Below are positions 6,716 through 15,537 of a stretch of DNA of 33,262 nt, in pieces. The notes below the pieces were generated by a model. It had not been told where the DNA came from, did not search any database, and saw nothing but the letters and a program-made list of their open reading frames with translations. Within the stretch, counting starts at the first letter, position 1; each line of letters begins with the position of its first letter. Location of the stretch: contig JALWLL010000108.1 of the NCBI GenBank assembly GCA_026996295.1, positions 1 to 33,262 of the forward strand, in the 5' to 3' direction. The position numbers and the translations under genes are program-made. The stretch comes from Sulfurimonas sp. (GTDB taxonomy: Bacteria; Campylobacterota; Campylobacteria; Campylobacterales; Sulfurimonadaceae).

Positions 6716-9487
6716 TTGATTAAAAAACTAACAAGTGTTTCTATTACAAATAAAATATACTTACCATTGATCTTTATAATTTTATTTGGGCTAAGTATCG
6801 TTGCTTTTAATTCCTACATCTCTCTTGAGTCTATTGAAAAAAAAGCAAAAGAAGATATAAAAAAAGAGCTTCAGTCCTATATAACACAAGAGTTGGATAA
6901 AAAATTTCAAGTCAGTTTAACCAATGCCATAAGTATCTCTATCAATCAAAATATTATCAATGCCCTTCAAAATAAAGATAGAAAATTGGCGCAAGAGGTG
7001 GTCAGTAAGCTTATAGGTAATTTTCAAAAATATACAAAACACAAAAATATACAAATACATATCCACGATAGAGAACTCAAAAGCTTTTTGAGAAGTTGGA
7101 ACTACAAAGCATATGGAGATGATCTGAGTGGTTTTAGAGATGCACTGAAGTATGTCAATGAGAATAAGCTTCCTATCTTAGCCACAGAAAATGGCAGAAT
7201 TGGGATGCAAATAAGAGGAATTGCCCCAATTTTTGATGGGGAAGAGTTTATTGGAACCATAGAGGTTATGCAGGACTTTAACCCTTTGGCTGTGAATGCG
7301 AAGAAAAATAAAAACTATTCGGTCGTAGTGTTTAACTGTGAAAAAAATTTTCAAAGCATAAAAAAATTTGCGCAAGAAAAAAGGTTAGGTTCTCGAGCAA
7401 TGATACTTTCTCAAGATTATGAGATCACCGATAAGGTACTGTATAAATCTTTACAAAGAGAGTATGATCACGAAGCCATGACGCACGAAGGGCTCGTTAA
7501 AATCGGGAACTATTATGTTAGCAGTATTGATATGCAAAACTTGAAAGGTCAAAAAATCGGTTGTATTTTGATCGCAGCCGATAAAGAATATGTGAACCGT
7601 TATCTTGATCAGGCTAAAGAGACCTACTTTAAACTTGTTTGGATCCTTTTGATTGTTGATATGCTTATTCTCATTACTCTTGTGTATTTACTCAATACTA
7701 TTGTAAAACAGCCTATAGCAAAGTTGCAAAAAAGTTTGGTCGAGATTAACCAAAAGATCAAAAAAGGCGCAACACCGCTTGAAGTATATAAAAACAATAA
7801 GCTCTCCTATATGTTTCATGATGAGATGGGTGTTATCAGTGTGACCATTAACACACTCCTAAGAACAATGGCGCAGACATTTAAGAAGTTGCAACAGTCT
7901 CAAAAACATGCATCAGAGTATATTAAAGCGATTTATGCGGGAGGGCTTGTCTCAACCAGTGATGTTAGTGGAAATATCACATATATTAATGAAGAGTTTT
8001 GTAAGGTAACGGGATACACCCCAAAAGAGGTGATCGGCAAATCTCACAGTATATTTAGAGATCCAACAACACCAAAAAGTACGTATGTTAAACTTTGGGA
8101 GACGATAAGCGCGGGGAAAATCTACAATGATATCTTAAAAAATGTGAAAAAAGACGGGAGTACTTTTTATACAAATACAACGATTATTCCTATTAAAAAC
8201 GATAAAGATGAAATAGTTGAGTATATAGCTTTTAGAGATGATATAACGGAACTTGTGAACTCGAAAAAAGAGTTAAGAAAAACTTTTTTGAGAGATTCAT
8301 TGACCAATTTGGGTAACAGGTTTAAAATGCTCTCAGATATATCGCCAGAGTGTTATTTAGCCATTTTAGATATTCAGTCATTTAAAGAGATCAATGAGTT
8401 TTACGGCTATAAAACAGGTGATAAAGTTCTGAAAAATCTTGCAAGTAGGCTCTTTGGCTATTTTGACTCCAGAGGGATGGAGGTGTATCATTTAAACGGG
8501 GATGAGTTTGCAATTATCTCAAATAGAGATACAGTCACTCAAAACGGCTTTTTTGAACTGGTCAAAGAGTTTTTAGAGCAAACAAAAAAAGGGGAGTTCT
8601 CTTTAGATGACAATATAAGCATTATTGTACAGCTTACATGTGGTATATCTTATGATGGAGATAACCTTGTCAACTATGCAGATGTAGCACATCAACATGC
8701 TAAAAAAACAAATAAAGATCTTGTAGAATATACAAATGATATCAATACAGACCAAGAGTATGAGAAAAAACTTGCGTGGACAAAAGAGATTAGAGAAGCG
8801 ATAGCAGACAACAGAATTGAAGCATATTATCAACCTATTGTGAATTACGAAACTTCCAAAATAGAGAAGTATGAAACATTGATGCGACTTATTAAAAAAG
8901 ATGGAGAGGTTGTTTCCCCTTTTCATTTTTTAGATATTGCCAAAAAGACCAGAGTGTATAAAGAGCTTACAAAAATAGTGGTCACAAAGGCTTTTGAGAA
9001 GTTTGCCGATACAGAGTATGATTTTTCAATCAACTTAAGTATTGAAGATATAATGTTTCATGATATAGAGTCATGGATCTTTGATCTTGCCGTGTCTAAA
9101 GGTGTGAACGAAAAGCTCGTCATAGAACTGGTTGAGTCTGAGGGTATTGAGTCTTTTGAGATGATAGACAAGTTCATTCAAAAAGCAAAAGAGTATAAGA
9201 TGAAGATTGCTATTGATGATTTTGGAACAGGCTACAGTAACTTTGAATATTTGATAAAACTCAATGCCGATTTTATTAAAATTGATGGAAGCCTCATCCG
9301 TGATATAGATACAAACGAAAAGCTTTGCGGTGTTGTAGAGACAATTATCACTTTTGCAAAAAGAAATGATATCAAGGTGATAGGTGAATTTGTCTCAAGT
9401 CGTGGCGTTTATGAAAAAACAAAAGAGATGGGTATAGATTATGGGCAAGGGTACTATTTGGGTATCCCTATGAGTGAATTGCAATGA
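6716..9487 (+). CDS. Membrane sensor with PAS, degenerate GGDEF and EAL-type domains
   Basis: 923 residues. A membrane segment at ~14-36 and another at ~305-327 flank a ~270-residue periplasmic sensor resembling a double Cache domain. A HAMP-like linker, a PAS domain (~405-515, TSDVSGNITYINEEFCKVTGYTP), a GGDEF-type domain and a C-terminal EAL-type domain (~690-920) follow. The cyclase motif reads NGDEF, so diguanylate cyclase activity is doubtful. In the phosphodiesterase domain the motif reads ETL, but NLS, the ELVES glutamate, IDDFGTGYSN, FIKIDGS and QGYYLG are kept, so c-di-GMP hydrolysis looks possible. The start is TTG at 6716, with AGAG upstream; no nearby ATG would keep the first helix. 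It is coupled by a 4-base overlap to the next cyclase gene. Confidence 0.88.
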   Translation: MIKKLTSVSITNKIYLPLIFIILFGLSIVAFNSYISLESIEKKAKEDIKKELQSYITQELDKKFQVSLTNAISISINQNIINALQNKDRKLAQEVVSKLIGNFQKYTKHKNIQIHIHDRELKSFLRSWNYKAYGDDLSGFRDALKYVNENKLPILATENGRIGMQIRGIAPIFDGEEFIGTIEVMQDFNPLAVNAKKNKNYSVVVFNCEKNFQSIKKFAQEKRLGSRAMILSQDYEITDKVLYKSLQREYDHEAMTHEGLVKIGNYYVSSIDMQNLKGQKIGCILIAADKEYVNRYLDQAKETYFKLVWILLIVDMLILITLVYLLNTIVKQPIAKLQKSLVEINQKIKKGATPLEVYKNNKLSYMFHDEMGVISVTINTLLRTMAQTFKKLQQSQKHASEYIKAIYAGGLVSTSDVSGNITYINEEFCKVTGYTPKEVIGKSHSIFRDPTTPKSTYVKLWETISAGKIYNDILKNVKKDGSTFYTNTTIIPIKNDKDEIVEYIAFRDDITELVNSKKELRKTFLRDSLTNLGNRFKMLSDISPECYLAILDIQSFKEINEFYGYKTGDKVLKNLASRLFGYFDSRGMEVYHLNGDEFAIISNRDTVTQNGFFELVKEFLEQTKKGEFSLDDNISIIVQLTCGISYDGDNLVNYADVAHQHAKKTNKDLVEYTNDINTDQEYEKKLAWTKEIREAIADNRIEAYYQPIVNYETSKIEKYETLMRLIKKDGEVVSPFHFLDIAKKTRVYKELTKIVVTKAFEKFADTEYDFSINLSIEDIMFHDIESWIFDLAVSKGVNEKLVIELVESEGIESFEMIDKFIQKAKEYKMKIAIDDFGTGYSNFEYLIKLNADFIKIDGSLIRDIDTNEKLCGVVETIITFAKRNDIKVIGEFVSSRGVYEKTKEMGIDYGQGYYLGIPMSELQ

Positions 9488-11331
9488 AGATGAGCGTTAA
9501 AAACAAAAATCTGTTTTTTATTACATTTTTACTTATCGCTTTTGCAGTCATGATAGTTATCATGATCTTTATGCAACAAGAAAAAAAGTTGCTGAAGGTA
9601 GAAAAAGAGTACTTTAACAATGTTGAGTTTCTTTATGCAAAAGTTGTCAAAAAGTACGAAACATTTTATACAGACAGGATTTTAGAGATCATTAACCATA
9701 AAGGTCTCAAACAAGCCTTGCGTGAAAAAGACAGAGAAAAGGTTTATGAGCTTGTTGTAGGTAAATGGAACATGCTCAAGCAAGAAAACCGTGATATGTA
9801 CGTGATGCAGTTTCTTTCACCTGATGGAAAAGTTTTTTTAAGGATGAATAATCCAAACAAATATGGTGACAATGTCGCAAGTTACAGAGGTATGGTAGAA
9901 AAAATTCATAATGAAAAAAAAGTGCTCTATGGTTTTGACACATGCTCAGGGGAACTTGTTTTTAGGATTATGCAGCCCATTTTCTATAAACATAAGTATC
10001 TCGGTGCTTTAGAGCTTGGTATAAAGCCGGATTATATTTTAAATGAGTTGCATTATTACCATAATATTGAGGGTGCTTTGGTAGTGCAAAAATGCCCAAA
10101 AGCAAAGGTTGACATCGGTTTAAACAAGATAAATATCGGCAAGTATTTTTTACAATATGATATTTTAACGAATGAACATATTTTAGAGTATCTTCCCAAA
10201 GATTATAACTTTGAGAGTTTCATAAACATCTATCTTCCGGATGGAGAGATCAAATCTGTATACTCTTTTGATATAAAAGATTTTAAAGGAGAGGTTGTCT
10301 CCAAGGTTTTGTTTTTTAAAGATATTACCAAAGAGGTAGAGGAGTTTCATGCCAATATGTTCACACTATCATTGTTTTTGATGTTAGCGGTGTGTATTAT
10401 GCTCATAGTGGTTAATTTTGCCTTTAATGCAACGATAAAAAGTTTGGAAAACAGTTATGAGGATGTGAGTGAGTACAAAAGGATGATCAATGAAAATGTG
10501 ATCGTCTCAGCAACTGATTTGCAGGGCACTGTTGTAGATGTCAGTGAGCTTTTATGCAGGGTGTGCGGCTATACAAAAAAAGAACTGCTGGGGAAAAGGT
10601 TTGATGTTTTGAGGCATCCTGATATGACTCAGGAGTTTTTTGACAAGCTTTGGAGCGATCTCAAAAGAGACAACAGTTGGAGTGGGGAAGTAAAGAACCG
10701 TAAAAAAAATGGAGAAGCGTATTGGGTTTCTTTACATATTCAAGCAAAATACAAAGATGGTACCTTGATTGGATATGACAGGATTATGCATGATATAACA
10801 GATAAAAAGATCAATGAGGAGCTTTTGATCACTGATGCTTTAACACATATACACAACAGAAGACACTTTAACGATATGTTCCCTAGAATGATCAATGCAC
10901 TTAAGCGAGACGGCGGCTATTTGAATTTTCTTATTTTGGATATTGATCATTTTAAACAGTACAATGACACCTATGGACACCAAAGAGGAGACGAGGCGTT
11001 GGTAGCTGTAGCGCAGGTACTGAAAAAAGCTCTCAGAAGAGGAAGCGATTATTGTTTTAGACTCGGCGGGGAGGAGTTTGGTATCTTGTATAAGAGTCAG
11101 GATAAACAAGAGGCGTATGCTTTTGCACAGACGATCCGTGAAGTGATTATCTCTTTAGATATCGAGCATAAAAACAATGGTACCGAAGGTATTATAACCG
11201 CTTCATTTGGTTTGGTTTGTATGAGAAGTGATGAGCTTGTAGATGATACAGCGATGTACGCACTCGCGGATGAGTACTTGTATCGTGCGAAGAAAAATGG
11301 AAGAAACAGAGTTGAGTCCAACATATCTTGA
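9484..11331 (+). CDS. Membrane diguanylate cyclase (Cache-like sensor, PAS, GGDEF)
   Basis: 615 residues. A membrane helix at ~12-32, a periplasmic sensor of ~260 residues with a Cache-like GELVFRIMQPIF strand and a second helix at ~298-320 come first. A PAS domain (~330-440, SATDLQGTVVDVSELLCRVCGYTKKE) and a GGDEF domain (~450-612) follow. The active-site loop is intact (FRLGGEEFGIL), and RGSD lies five residues before it, the position of the inhibitory RxxD c-di-GMP site. It should therefore make c-di-GMP and be product-inhibited. The start overlaps the stop of the EAL-type gene by four bases, so a probable cyclase and a probable phosphodiesterase with similar sensors are co-translated. The 3' end overlaps the next gene by 35 bases. 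Target process unknown; the polysaccharide neighbourhood is suggestive only. Confidence 0.9.
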   Translation: MKMSVKNKNLFFITFLLIAFAVMIVIMIFMQQEKKLLKVEKEYFNNVEFLYAKVVKKYETFYTDRILEIINHKGLKQALREKDREKVYELVVGKWNMLKQENRDMYVMQFLSPDGKVFLRMNNPNKYGDNVASYRGMVEKIHNEKKVLYGFDTCSGELVFRIMQPIFYKHKYLGALELGIKPDYILNELHYYHNIEGALVVQKCPKAKVDIGLNKINIGKYFLQYDILTNEHILEYLPKDYNFESFINIYLPDGEIKSVYSFDIKDFKGEVVSKVLFFKDITKEVEEFHANMFTLSLFLMLAVCIMLIVVNFAFNATIKSLENSYEDVSEYKRMINENVIVSATDLQGTVVDVSELLCRVCGYTKKELLGKRFDVLRHPDMTQEFFDKLWSDLKRDNSWSGEVKNRKKNGEAYWVSLHIQAKYKDGTLIGYDRIMHDITDKKINEELLITDALTHIHNRRHFNDMFPRMINALKRDGGYLNFLILDIDHFKQYNDTYGHQRGDEALVAVAQVLKKALRRGSDYCFRLGGEEFGILYKSQDKQEAYAFAQTIREVIISLDIEHKNNGTEGIITASFGLVCMRSDELVDDTAMYALADEYLYRAKKNGRNRVESNIS

Positions 11332-11917
11332 ATTTTTTGAAACCATCAAAATAGAGAACGCTCAGATATTTCATTTGGACTATCATCAAAAGCGTTATGA
11401 GAGTGTTTTACGCTCTTTTGGAGTGTATGAGTACAAAAACCTTAAGGATTATATCGATCCTCCGCTAAAGGGGCTGTATCGTTGTAGGCTTGTATATAAA
11501 GTACACAAGAAGACGCACTCTATAGATGTTGCATATATGCCGTATAAAAAAAAAGATATTCAATCTTTGCAAGTGGTATATGATGATACTATCGAGTATA
11601 GGTATAAATCAACAAACAGGGATCGTATTAACAAGCTTTTCTTAGCAAGAGGCAGGTGCGATGATATACTTATTGTGAAAAACTCCTTAGTCACAGATAC
11701 AAGCATAGCAAATATAGCCTTTTATGATGATGCAAAGGGGTGGATAACACCCAAAGAGCCCCTCTTAAAAGGAACGACGCGAGAAAGGCTTTTAGAGGAA
11801 GGATTTTTAAGTGAAAAAGATATTGAGGTGCAGGAGTTAAAACATTTTTCTAAAATAGCACTTGTAAATGCCATGATAGGTTTTGATGTTATAAAAGGGT
11901 GCCAAATTTTGCTATAA
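11297..11917 (+). CDS. Short aminotransferase class IV protein (PabC-like)
   Basis: 206 residues from the ATG at 11297, where EFFETIKIENAQIFHLDYHQ gives a standard class IV N-terminus (FFET...HxxR). Longer frames upstream translate only the preceding gene out of phase. The likely PLP lysine is in YRYKSTNRDRINKL, and VTDTSIANIAF corresponds to the cofactor-binding E-x-S-x-x-N segment with Asp in place of the usual Glu. LLKGTTRERLLEE is the standard C-terminal GxTR motif. It may be a 4-amino-4-deoxychorismate lyase for folate synthesis, but it is shorter than typical PabC (~270) and pabB is not adjacent. It overlaps the cyclase gene by 35 bases in another frame. Confidence 0.72.
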   Translation: MEETELSPTYLEFFETIKIENAQIFHLDYHQKRYESVLRSFGVYEYKNLKDYIDPPLKGLYRCRLVYKVHKKTHSIDVAYMPYKKKDIQSLQVVYDDTIEYRYKSTNRDRINKLFLARGRCDDILIVKNSLVTDTSIANIAFYDDAKGWITPKEPLLKGTTRERLLEEGFLSEKDIEVQELKHFSKIALVNAMIGFDVIKGCQILL

Positions 11918-11918
11918 T
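11913..11918 (+). promoter_or_regulatory. Probable -10 box before the SspB-like gene
   Basis: TATAAT in GCTATAATTGC, overlapping the stop of the aminotransferase gene and 48 bases before the GTG at 11967. The same GCTATAATTGC string precedes the ffh-rpsP leader at 24538. Confidence 0.6.
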
Positions 11919-11966
11919 TGCATTTAAAGAGTAGTAACTGCTCCTATTTGGTACAAGGAAACAATC

Positions 11967-12428
11967 GTGCTAGACAATGTAATTAACGATCCTAAATTTG
12001 TCTCTTTAATGCAAAAACATATAGAAGAGCTCCTGATACACTTTTTTGAAAAAGAACAAAACTATGGGATATTATGTAAAATCGAAGATGTCTCATTCAA
12101 CCCAATGCTTCCAGAGAGTATAAATACAGAGTTTAGACCTTTGACTTTGTTTTTTTTAGCCGGTTATACGTTTGAAACGGCACATATTCAAGATGATTTT
12201 TTGATCTTTGAAGCAGGTTTTGGACCTGAAAATTTTGGAAGTGTTGTAAGCGTTCCCTTGTTGAGTATTATGCAGATTATTATCGATGAAACGCCTGTTT
12301 TTATTAACTTGGCAAGTTATAAAAAAGAAACAACAACACCTACAAAAGCTCTCAATAAAAACGGGGTGAAAAACTCGATGGACTCTTTTTTGTCAAATCC
12401 TGAAAATTCAAAGTTTTTGAAAAAGTAG
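11967..12428 (+). CDS. Small conserved protein, possibly SspB-like
   Basis: 153 residues from a GTG start preceded by AAGGAAAC. There is no signal peptide or membrane segment. The central part (about 50-115) contains RPLTLFFLAGYTFETAHIQD, an acidic FLIFEAGFGPENFGS and VVSVPLLSIMQIIID. The order of a strand ending in a small residue-FG-x-x-x-x-VP followed by a hydrophobic helix recalls the ClpXP adaptor SspB. The C-terminal ~40 residues are low-complexity and probably disordered, ending in FLKK; SspB also has a flexible tail ending in a ClpX-binding peptide. The resemblance is weak and by eye only, so the function is uncertain. It is likely monocistronic. Confidence 0.6.
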   Translation: MLDNVINDPKFVSLMQKHIEELLIHFFEKEQNYGILCKIEDVSFNPMLPESINTEFRPLTLFFLAGYTFETAHIQDDFLIFEAGFGPENFGSVVSVPLLSIMQIIIDETPVFINLASYKKETTTPTKALNKNGVKNSMDSFLSNPENSKFLKK

Positions 12429-12433
12429 TCTGA

Positions 12434-12454
12434 CTTCTCAAAAAAAGAGAAGTA
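12434..12454. terminator. Hairpin between convergent genes
   Basis: ACTTCTC, an A7 loop and GAGAAGT form a 7-bp stem between the stops of the plus-strand 153-residue gene and the reverse LysR gene. Read on the minus strand it is followed after eight bases by a T5 run, so it may terminate the LysR transcript. The plus-strand T-run is poor. Confidence 0.5.
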
Positions 12455-13357
12455 CTAGATTTTGGTGAGGGATAAGAGGTAGTTAACTACATTGTCCACA
12501 AAAGCATCATGCTTTCTCTCTTTTAAATAAGCGATATAAAACTTTCTTTCTATTTTGTAGTTTTTGAGTCTTGCTTCAAAGAGTCTCCCTTGTGCTATTT
12601 CACTTTGTATAACATGGCGTGACATGATCGATACCAAAGGTCTTTGTGCTGTTTTATCAGCATTTACGATGGACTCTTTGATGGCTGTTGGACTTGCTAG
12701 GACACCGATAACATTGAAGCTGTTACACTGCACTCCCATCTCTTCAAACACTTCAGAAGTAAGCTTTCTTGTATGGGAGTTTTCATCACGACATATCCAG
12801 TCATAGTTATAAAGATCGTCCGCTTTGAGTTGCTTTGGAAGTGGCTGGTTGGAAAATACAACAAGCTCATCCTCAACCCATTCTCTGTAGATGATCCCCT
12901 CTCTAAAGATAGGTGATTCTATAAGTGCGACATCGATCTTTTTCTCTTCAAGTTGATCAAGGATCTCATCAGAAAGAGCAACTTGCATATAGACCTCATT
13001 GTTGATCTTCTTTTTGATCTCCCCTAGATAGTTTGGAAGAACATAGTTCCCAATAGCAAAAGAGGATCCCATAACAAAAGTGAACTCTTTGTTGATGATT
13101 TTAAGAAGCTCTTTTTCGCTGTTTGCAATCGCTTTTTCAAGTCTAAGAGCAATTCTAAAGAGATCTTCACCCTCTTTTGTCAGTAAGATACCGTTTTTCT
13201 TTCTTTCAACGATCTTTGTATCAAGATAATCTTCTATAAACTTTATCTGCTGCGTAACAGCCGGTTGTGAAATACCGAGTTTTGCCGAGGCTTTTGAGAA
13301 GCTTTTTTCTTTAATAACCATCAAAAAAGTTTGTAGTTTTGCAAAGTCTTTTAGCAT
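12455..13357 (-). CDS. LysR-family transcriptional regulator
   Basis: 300 residues, the standard LysR length. The winged helix-turn-helix occupies residues ~5-65, with SFSKASAKLGISQPAVTQQI as the recognition region. A two-lobed effector domain follows from ~90 (FVMGSSFAIGNYVLPNYLGE, then LVVFSNQPLP). The domain resembles CysB/CbbR-like members of the family but the ligand cannot be named. The ATG at 13355-13357 has GGGA upstream on the minus strand and a -10 box at 13389-13394. It is divergent from the helicase gene; LysR proteins often act on the divergent promoter, but a housekeeping helicase is an unlikely target, so its regulon probably lies elsewhere. Confidence 0.92.
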   Translation of the reverse strand: MLKDFAKLQTFLMVIKEKSFSKASAKLGISQPAVTQQIKFIEDYLDTKIVERKKNGILLTKEGEDLFRIALRLEKAIANSEKELLKIINKEFTFVMGSSFAIGNYVLPNYLGEIKKKINNEVYMQVALSDEILDQLEEKKIDVALIESPIFREGIIYREWVEDELVVFSNQPLPKQLKADDLYNYDWICRDENSHTRKLTSEVFEEMGVQCNSFNVIGVLASPTAIKESIVNADKTAQRPLVSIMSRHVIQSEIAQGRLFEARLKNYKIERKFYIAYLKERKHDAFVDNVVNYLLSLTKI

Positions 13358-13388
13358 TATATTCCCTATAAGTATTATTAATATAAAA

Positions 13389-13394
13389 ATTATA
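13389..13394 (-). promoter_or_regulatory. Probable -10 box of the LysR gene
   Basis: TATAAT on the minus strand (ATTATA on plus), 32 bases upstream of the LysR ATG, in a very AT-rich divergent region. Confidence 0.5.
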
Positions 13395-13448
13395 ACCTAT
13401 TATTATAATTATTGCAACTCTTTTGTAATGATTTAAATAATTTTTAGA

Positions 13449-13454
13449 TATAAT
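13449..13454 (+). promoter_or_regulatory. Probable -10 box of the helicase-truB-csrA operon
   Basis: TATAAT in TTAGATATAATATTT, 35 bases before the ATG at 13489. The following genes to at least smpB are packed with overlaps or gaps of a few bases and likely share this promoter. Confidence 0.6.
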
Positions 13455-13488
13455 ATTTAAAAATAGATATATTAACACAGTGGTTCTT

Positions 13489-15537
13489 ATGGAAAAAATA
13501 TTTGACAAATTAAATGAAGCACAAACGGCGGCAGTAAAATGTACTGAGGGTCCCGTTTTGATTTTGGCCGGAGCAGGCAGCGGGAAAACAACTACGATCG
13601 TCTCCCGTTTGGCATATCTCATCGAAGTTCTGGGTATTCCGGCTTCTAGTACCCTGACACTGACTTTTACAAACAAGGCTGCAAAAGAGATGCGTGATAG
13701 AGCTCTTGATATGATATCTGAAAGCTCATACCCGCCGCTTTTATGTACTTTTCATAAGTTTGGATTATTATTTTTAAAATTCAACATCCATCTTCTGAAT
13801 CGACAAAACAATTTTGTGGTTATTGATACCGATGATAAAAAAAGAATTATCAAAAAAATAAACTCTGAGATCCCGACAGCACTTATAGCGAGTGAGATTT
13901 CAAGATATAAGAACTCCCTCATGAGCCCTGATGATGCTTATAAGCAGGCGGAGCTTTTTAACTATCAGCAAATTGCCAAAATATATGAAGAGTATGAGAG
14001 CTATCTGCTTGAAAACAATTTGGTGGACTTTGATGATCTTATCTCTTTGACCTACAAACTTTTAGATGAACACGCAGAACTTGCACAAAAGATCTCTCAG
14101 AAGTATCAGTATATTATGATTGATGAGTACCAAGATACAAATGAATTGCAATTAAAACTATTACAAAAACTTTGTTTGAGTCATACCAATATCTGTGTTG
14201 TCGGTGATGATGATCAAAGTATCTATGGCTGGCGTGGGGCACATATACGAAATATTATGGAATTTGACAGTGATTTTAAGGGTGCCAATGTTTTTAAACT
14301 TGAAAATAACTACCGCTCACGTGAACCTATTTTAAAAGTAGCAAATGCGCTTATAGAACATAACCGTTCACGTCTTGGAAAAAAGCTTATCGCCACACGT
14401 GGAAGCGGTGATGATGTTACTATTTTAAATTCTAATGATGAGAACGAAGAAGCAAGAAAGATCGCTCAAAAAGTTACAAAGCTTCTGGACTCCGGAGTGC
14501 CTGCAAACAACATAGCAGTGCTCTATCGTGTGAATGTTTTAAGCCGTTCCATAGAAGAGGGGCTCAACCGTGCAGGAATCGCTTACAAACTCGTAGGGGG
14601 GCTTCGCTTTTACGACAGAGCCGAGATCAAAGATCTTATAAGTTATATTCGGGTGATCACCAATTTTCATGATGACTTCTCATTTAAACGTATTGTCAAC
14701 AAGCCAAAACGTGGTTTGGGCAAAGCCAGCATAGAGAAAATCGAGCTTGCGGCACATGCAAAGAGTAGCTCTATATTTGAGTATATTACAAATGTGCCCC
14801 ATGCAGAGCTTGAAGCACTTGTGAGAAAGAAAAATGCAAAAACCCTTAAAAATTTTATCAAAAATATCCAAGAGGTTGCCAGAGTTGCACAGGAGTCAAC
14901 ATACAGGTTTATAGATGTTTTGGAAGATACTTTTCATCTAAAAGATATCTATAAAGGGATGCAGGATGAGGCTGAAAGAGTGCTCAATATGGACGAATTT
15001 TACGGACTCTTTCGTGATTTTGTTAAAAATAAGCCTGAAGCTTCCATAGATGAATTTTTAAACGAGTTGACACTGCAAAGTGAACAGGATCAGATTGAAG
15101 GTGAGTGCATCTACATGATGAGTATTCACGCTTCTAAAGGTTTGGAGTTTGATCATATATTTATCATCGGTATGGAAGAGGGCTTTTTACCGCTTGTGGG
15201 TGATGGAAGCGATCTTGAAGAGGAGCGCCGACTCGGGTATGTCTCTTTTACGCGAGCCAAAGAATCTTTGACACTTTCACATGCAGCAAGCAGATTTTAC
15301 AAAGGTCGCAGAAGTGATCTACAAAAAAGCCGCTTTTTTAATGAAGCAGGTTTGTGTGAAGGTTCGTTGAAACTTGAGAAAAACACATCCTACAAAAAAG
15401 GTGATCTCGTACGTCATAAAATTTTTGGAACGGGGCGTGTAACGGGAGTAAGCAAATCGGGCAGAGAGTTTAAACTCAGCATAAATTTTGCAGGTACAAA
15501 AAGAGATATACTTGCATCCTTTGTAGAGAGACTATGA
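13489..15537 (+). CDS. UvrD/Rep/PcrA-type superfamily 1 DNA helicase
   Basis: About 682 residues with the full set of SF1A helicase motifs: Q motif LNEAQTAAV, Walker A GAGSGKTTT, TLTFTNKAAKEM (Ia), YIMIDEYQDTNE (II), VVGDDDQSIYGWRGA (III), LENNYRS (IV), MMSIHASKGLEFDHIF (V) and YVSFTRAKESL (VI). The C-terminal VRHKIFGTGRVTGVS segment resembles the PcrA/UvrD tail. It unwinds DNA 3'-5' in repair and replication restart. An alternative GTG start nine bases upstream (13480) has no better ribosome site; the ATG is preferred. The stop overlaps truB by four bases. The same order (rep-like, truB, csrA, ispE, smpB) is what I recall from C. jejuni. Confidence 0.93.
   Translation: MEKIFDKLNEAQTAAVKCTEGPVLILAGAGSGKTTTIVSRLAYLIEVLGIPASSTLTLTFTNKAAKEMRDRALDMISESSYPPLLCTFHKFGLLFLKFNIHLLNRQNNFVVIDTDDKKRIIKKINSEIPTALIASEISRYKNSLMSPDDAYKQAELFNYQQIAKIYEEYESYLLENNLVDFDDLISLTYKLLDEHAELAQKISQKYQYIMIDEYQDTNELQLKLLQKLCLSHTNICVVGDDDQSIYGWRGAHIRNIMEFDSDFKGANVFKLENNYRSREPILKVANALIEHNRSRLGKKLIATRGSGDDVTILNSNDENEEARKIAQKVTKLLDSGVPANNIAVLYRVNVLSRSIEEGLNRAGIAYKLVGGLRFYDRAEIKDLISYIRVITNFHDDFSFKRIVNKPKRGLGKASIEKIELAAHAKSSSIFEYITNVPHAELEALVRKKNAKTLKNFIKNIQEVARVAQESTYRFIDVLEDTFHLKDIYKGMQDEAERVLNMDEFYGLFRDFVKNKPEASIDEFLNELTLQSEQDQIEGECIYMMSIHASKGLEFDHIFIIGMEEGFLPLVGDGSDLEEERRLGYVSFTRAKESLTLSHAASRFYKGRRSDLQKSRFFNEAGLCEGSLKLEKNTSYKKGDLVRHKIFGTGRVTGVSKSGREFKLSINFAGTKRDILASFVERL

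Noticed and set aside
13311-13676. A reverse frame across the LysR-helicase gap and helicase start
   Set aside because: It covers the divergent promoters and is antisense to the helicase Walker A region; no protein-like pattern.
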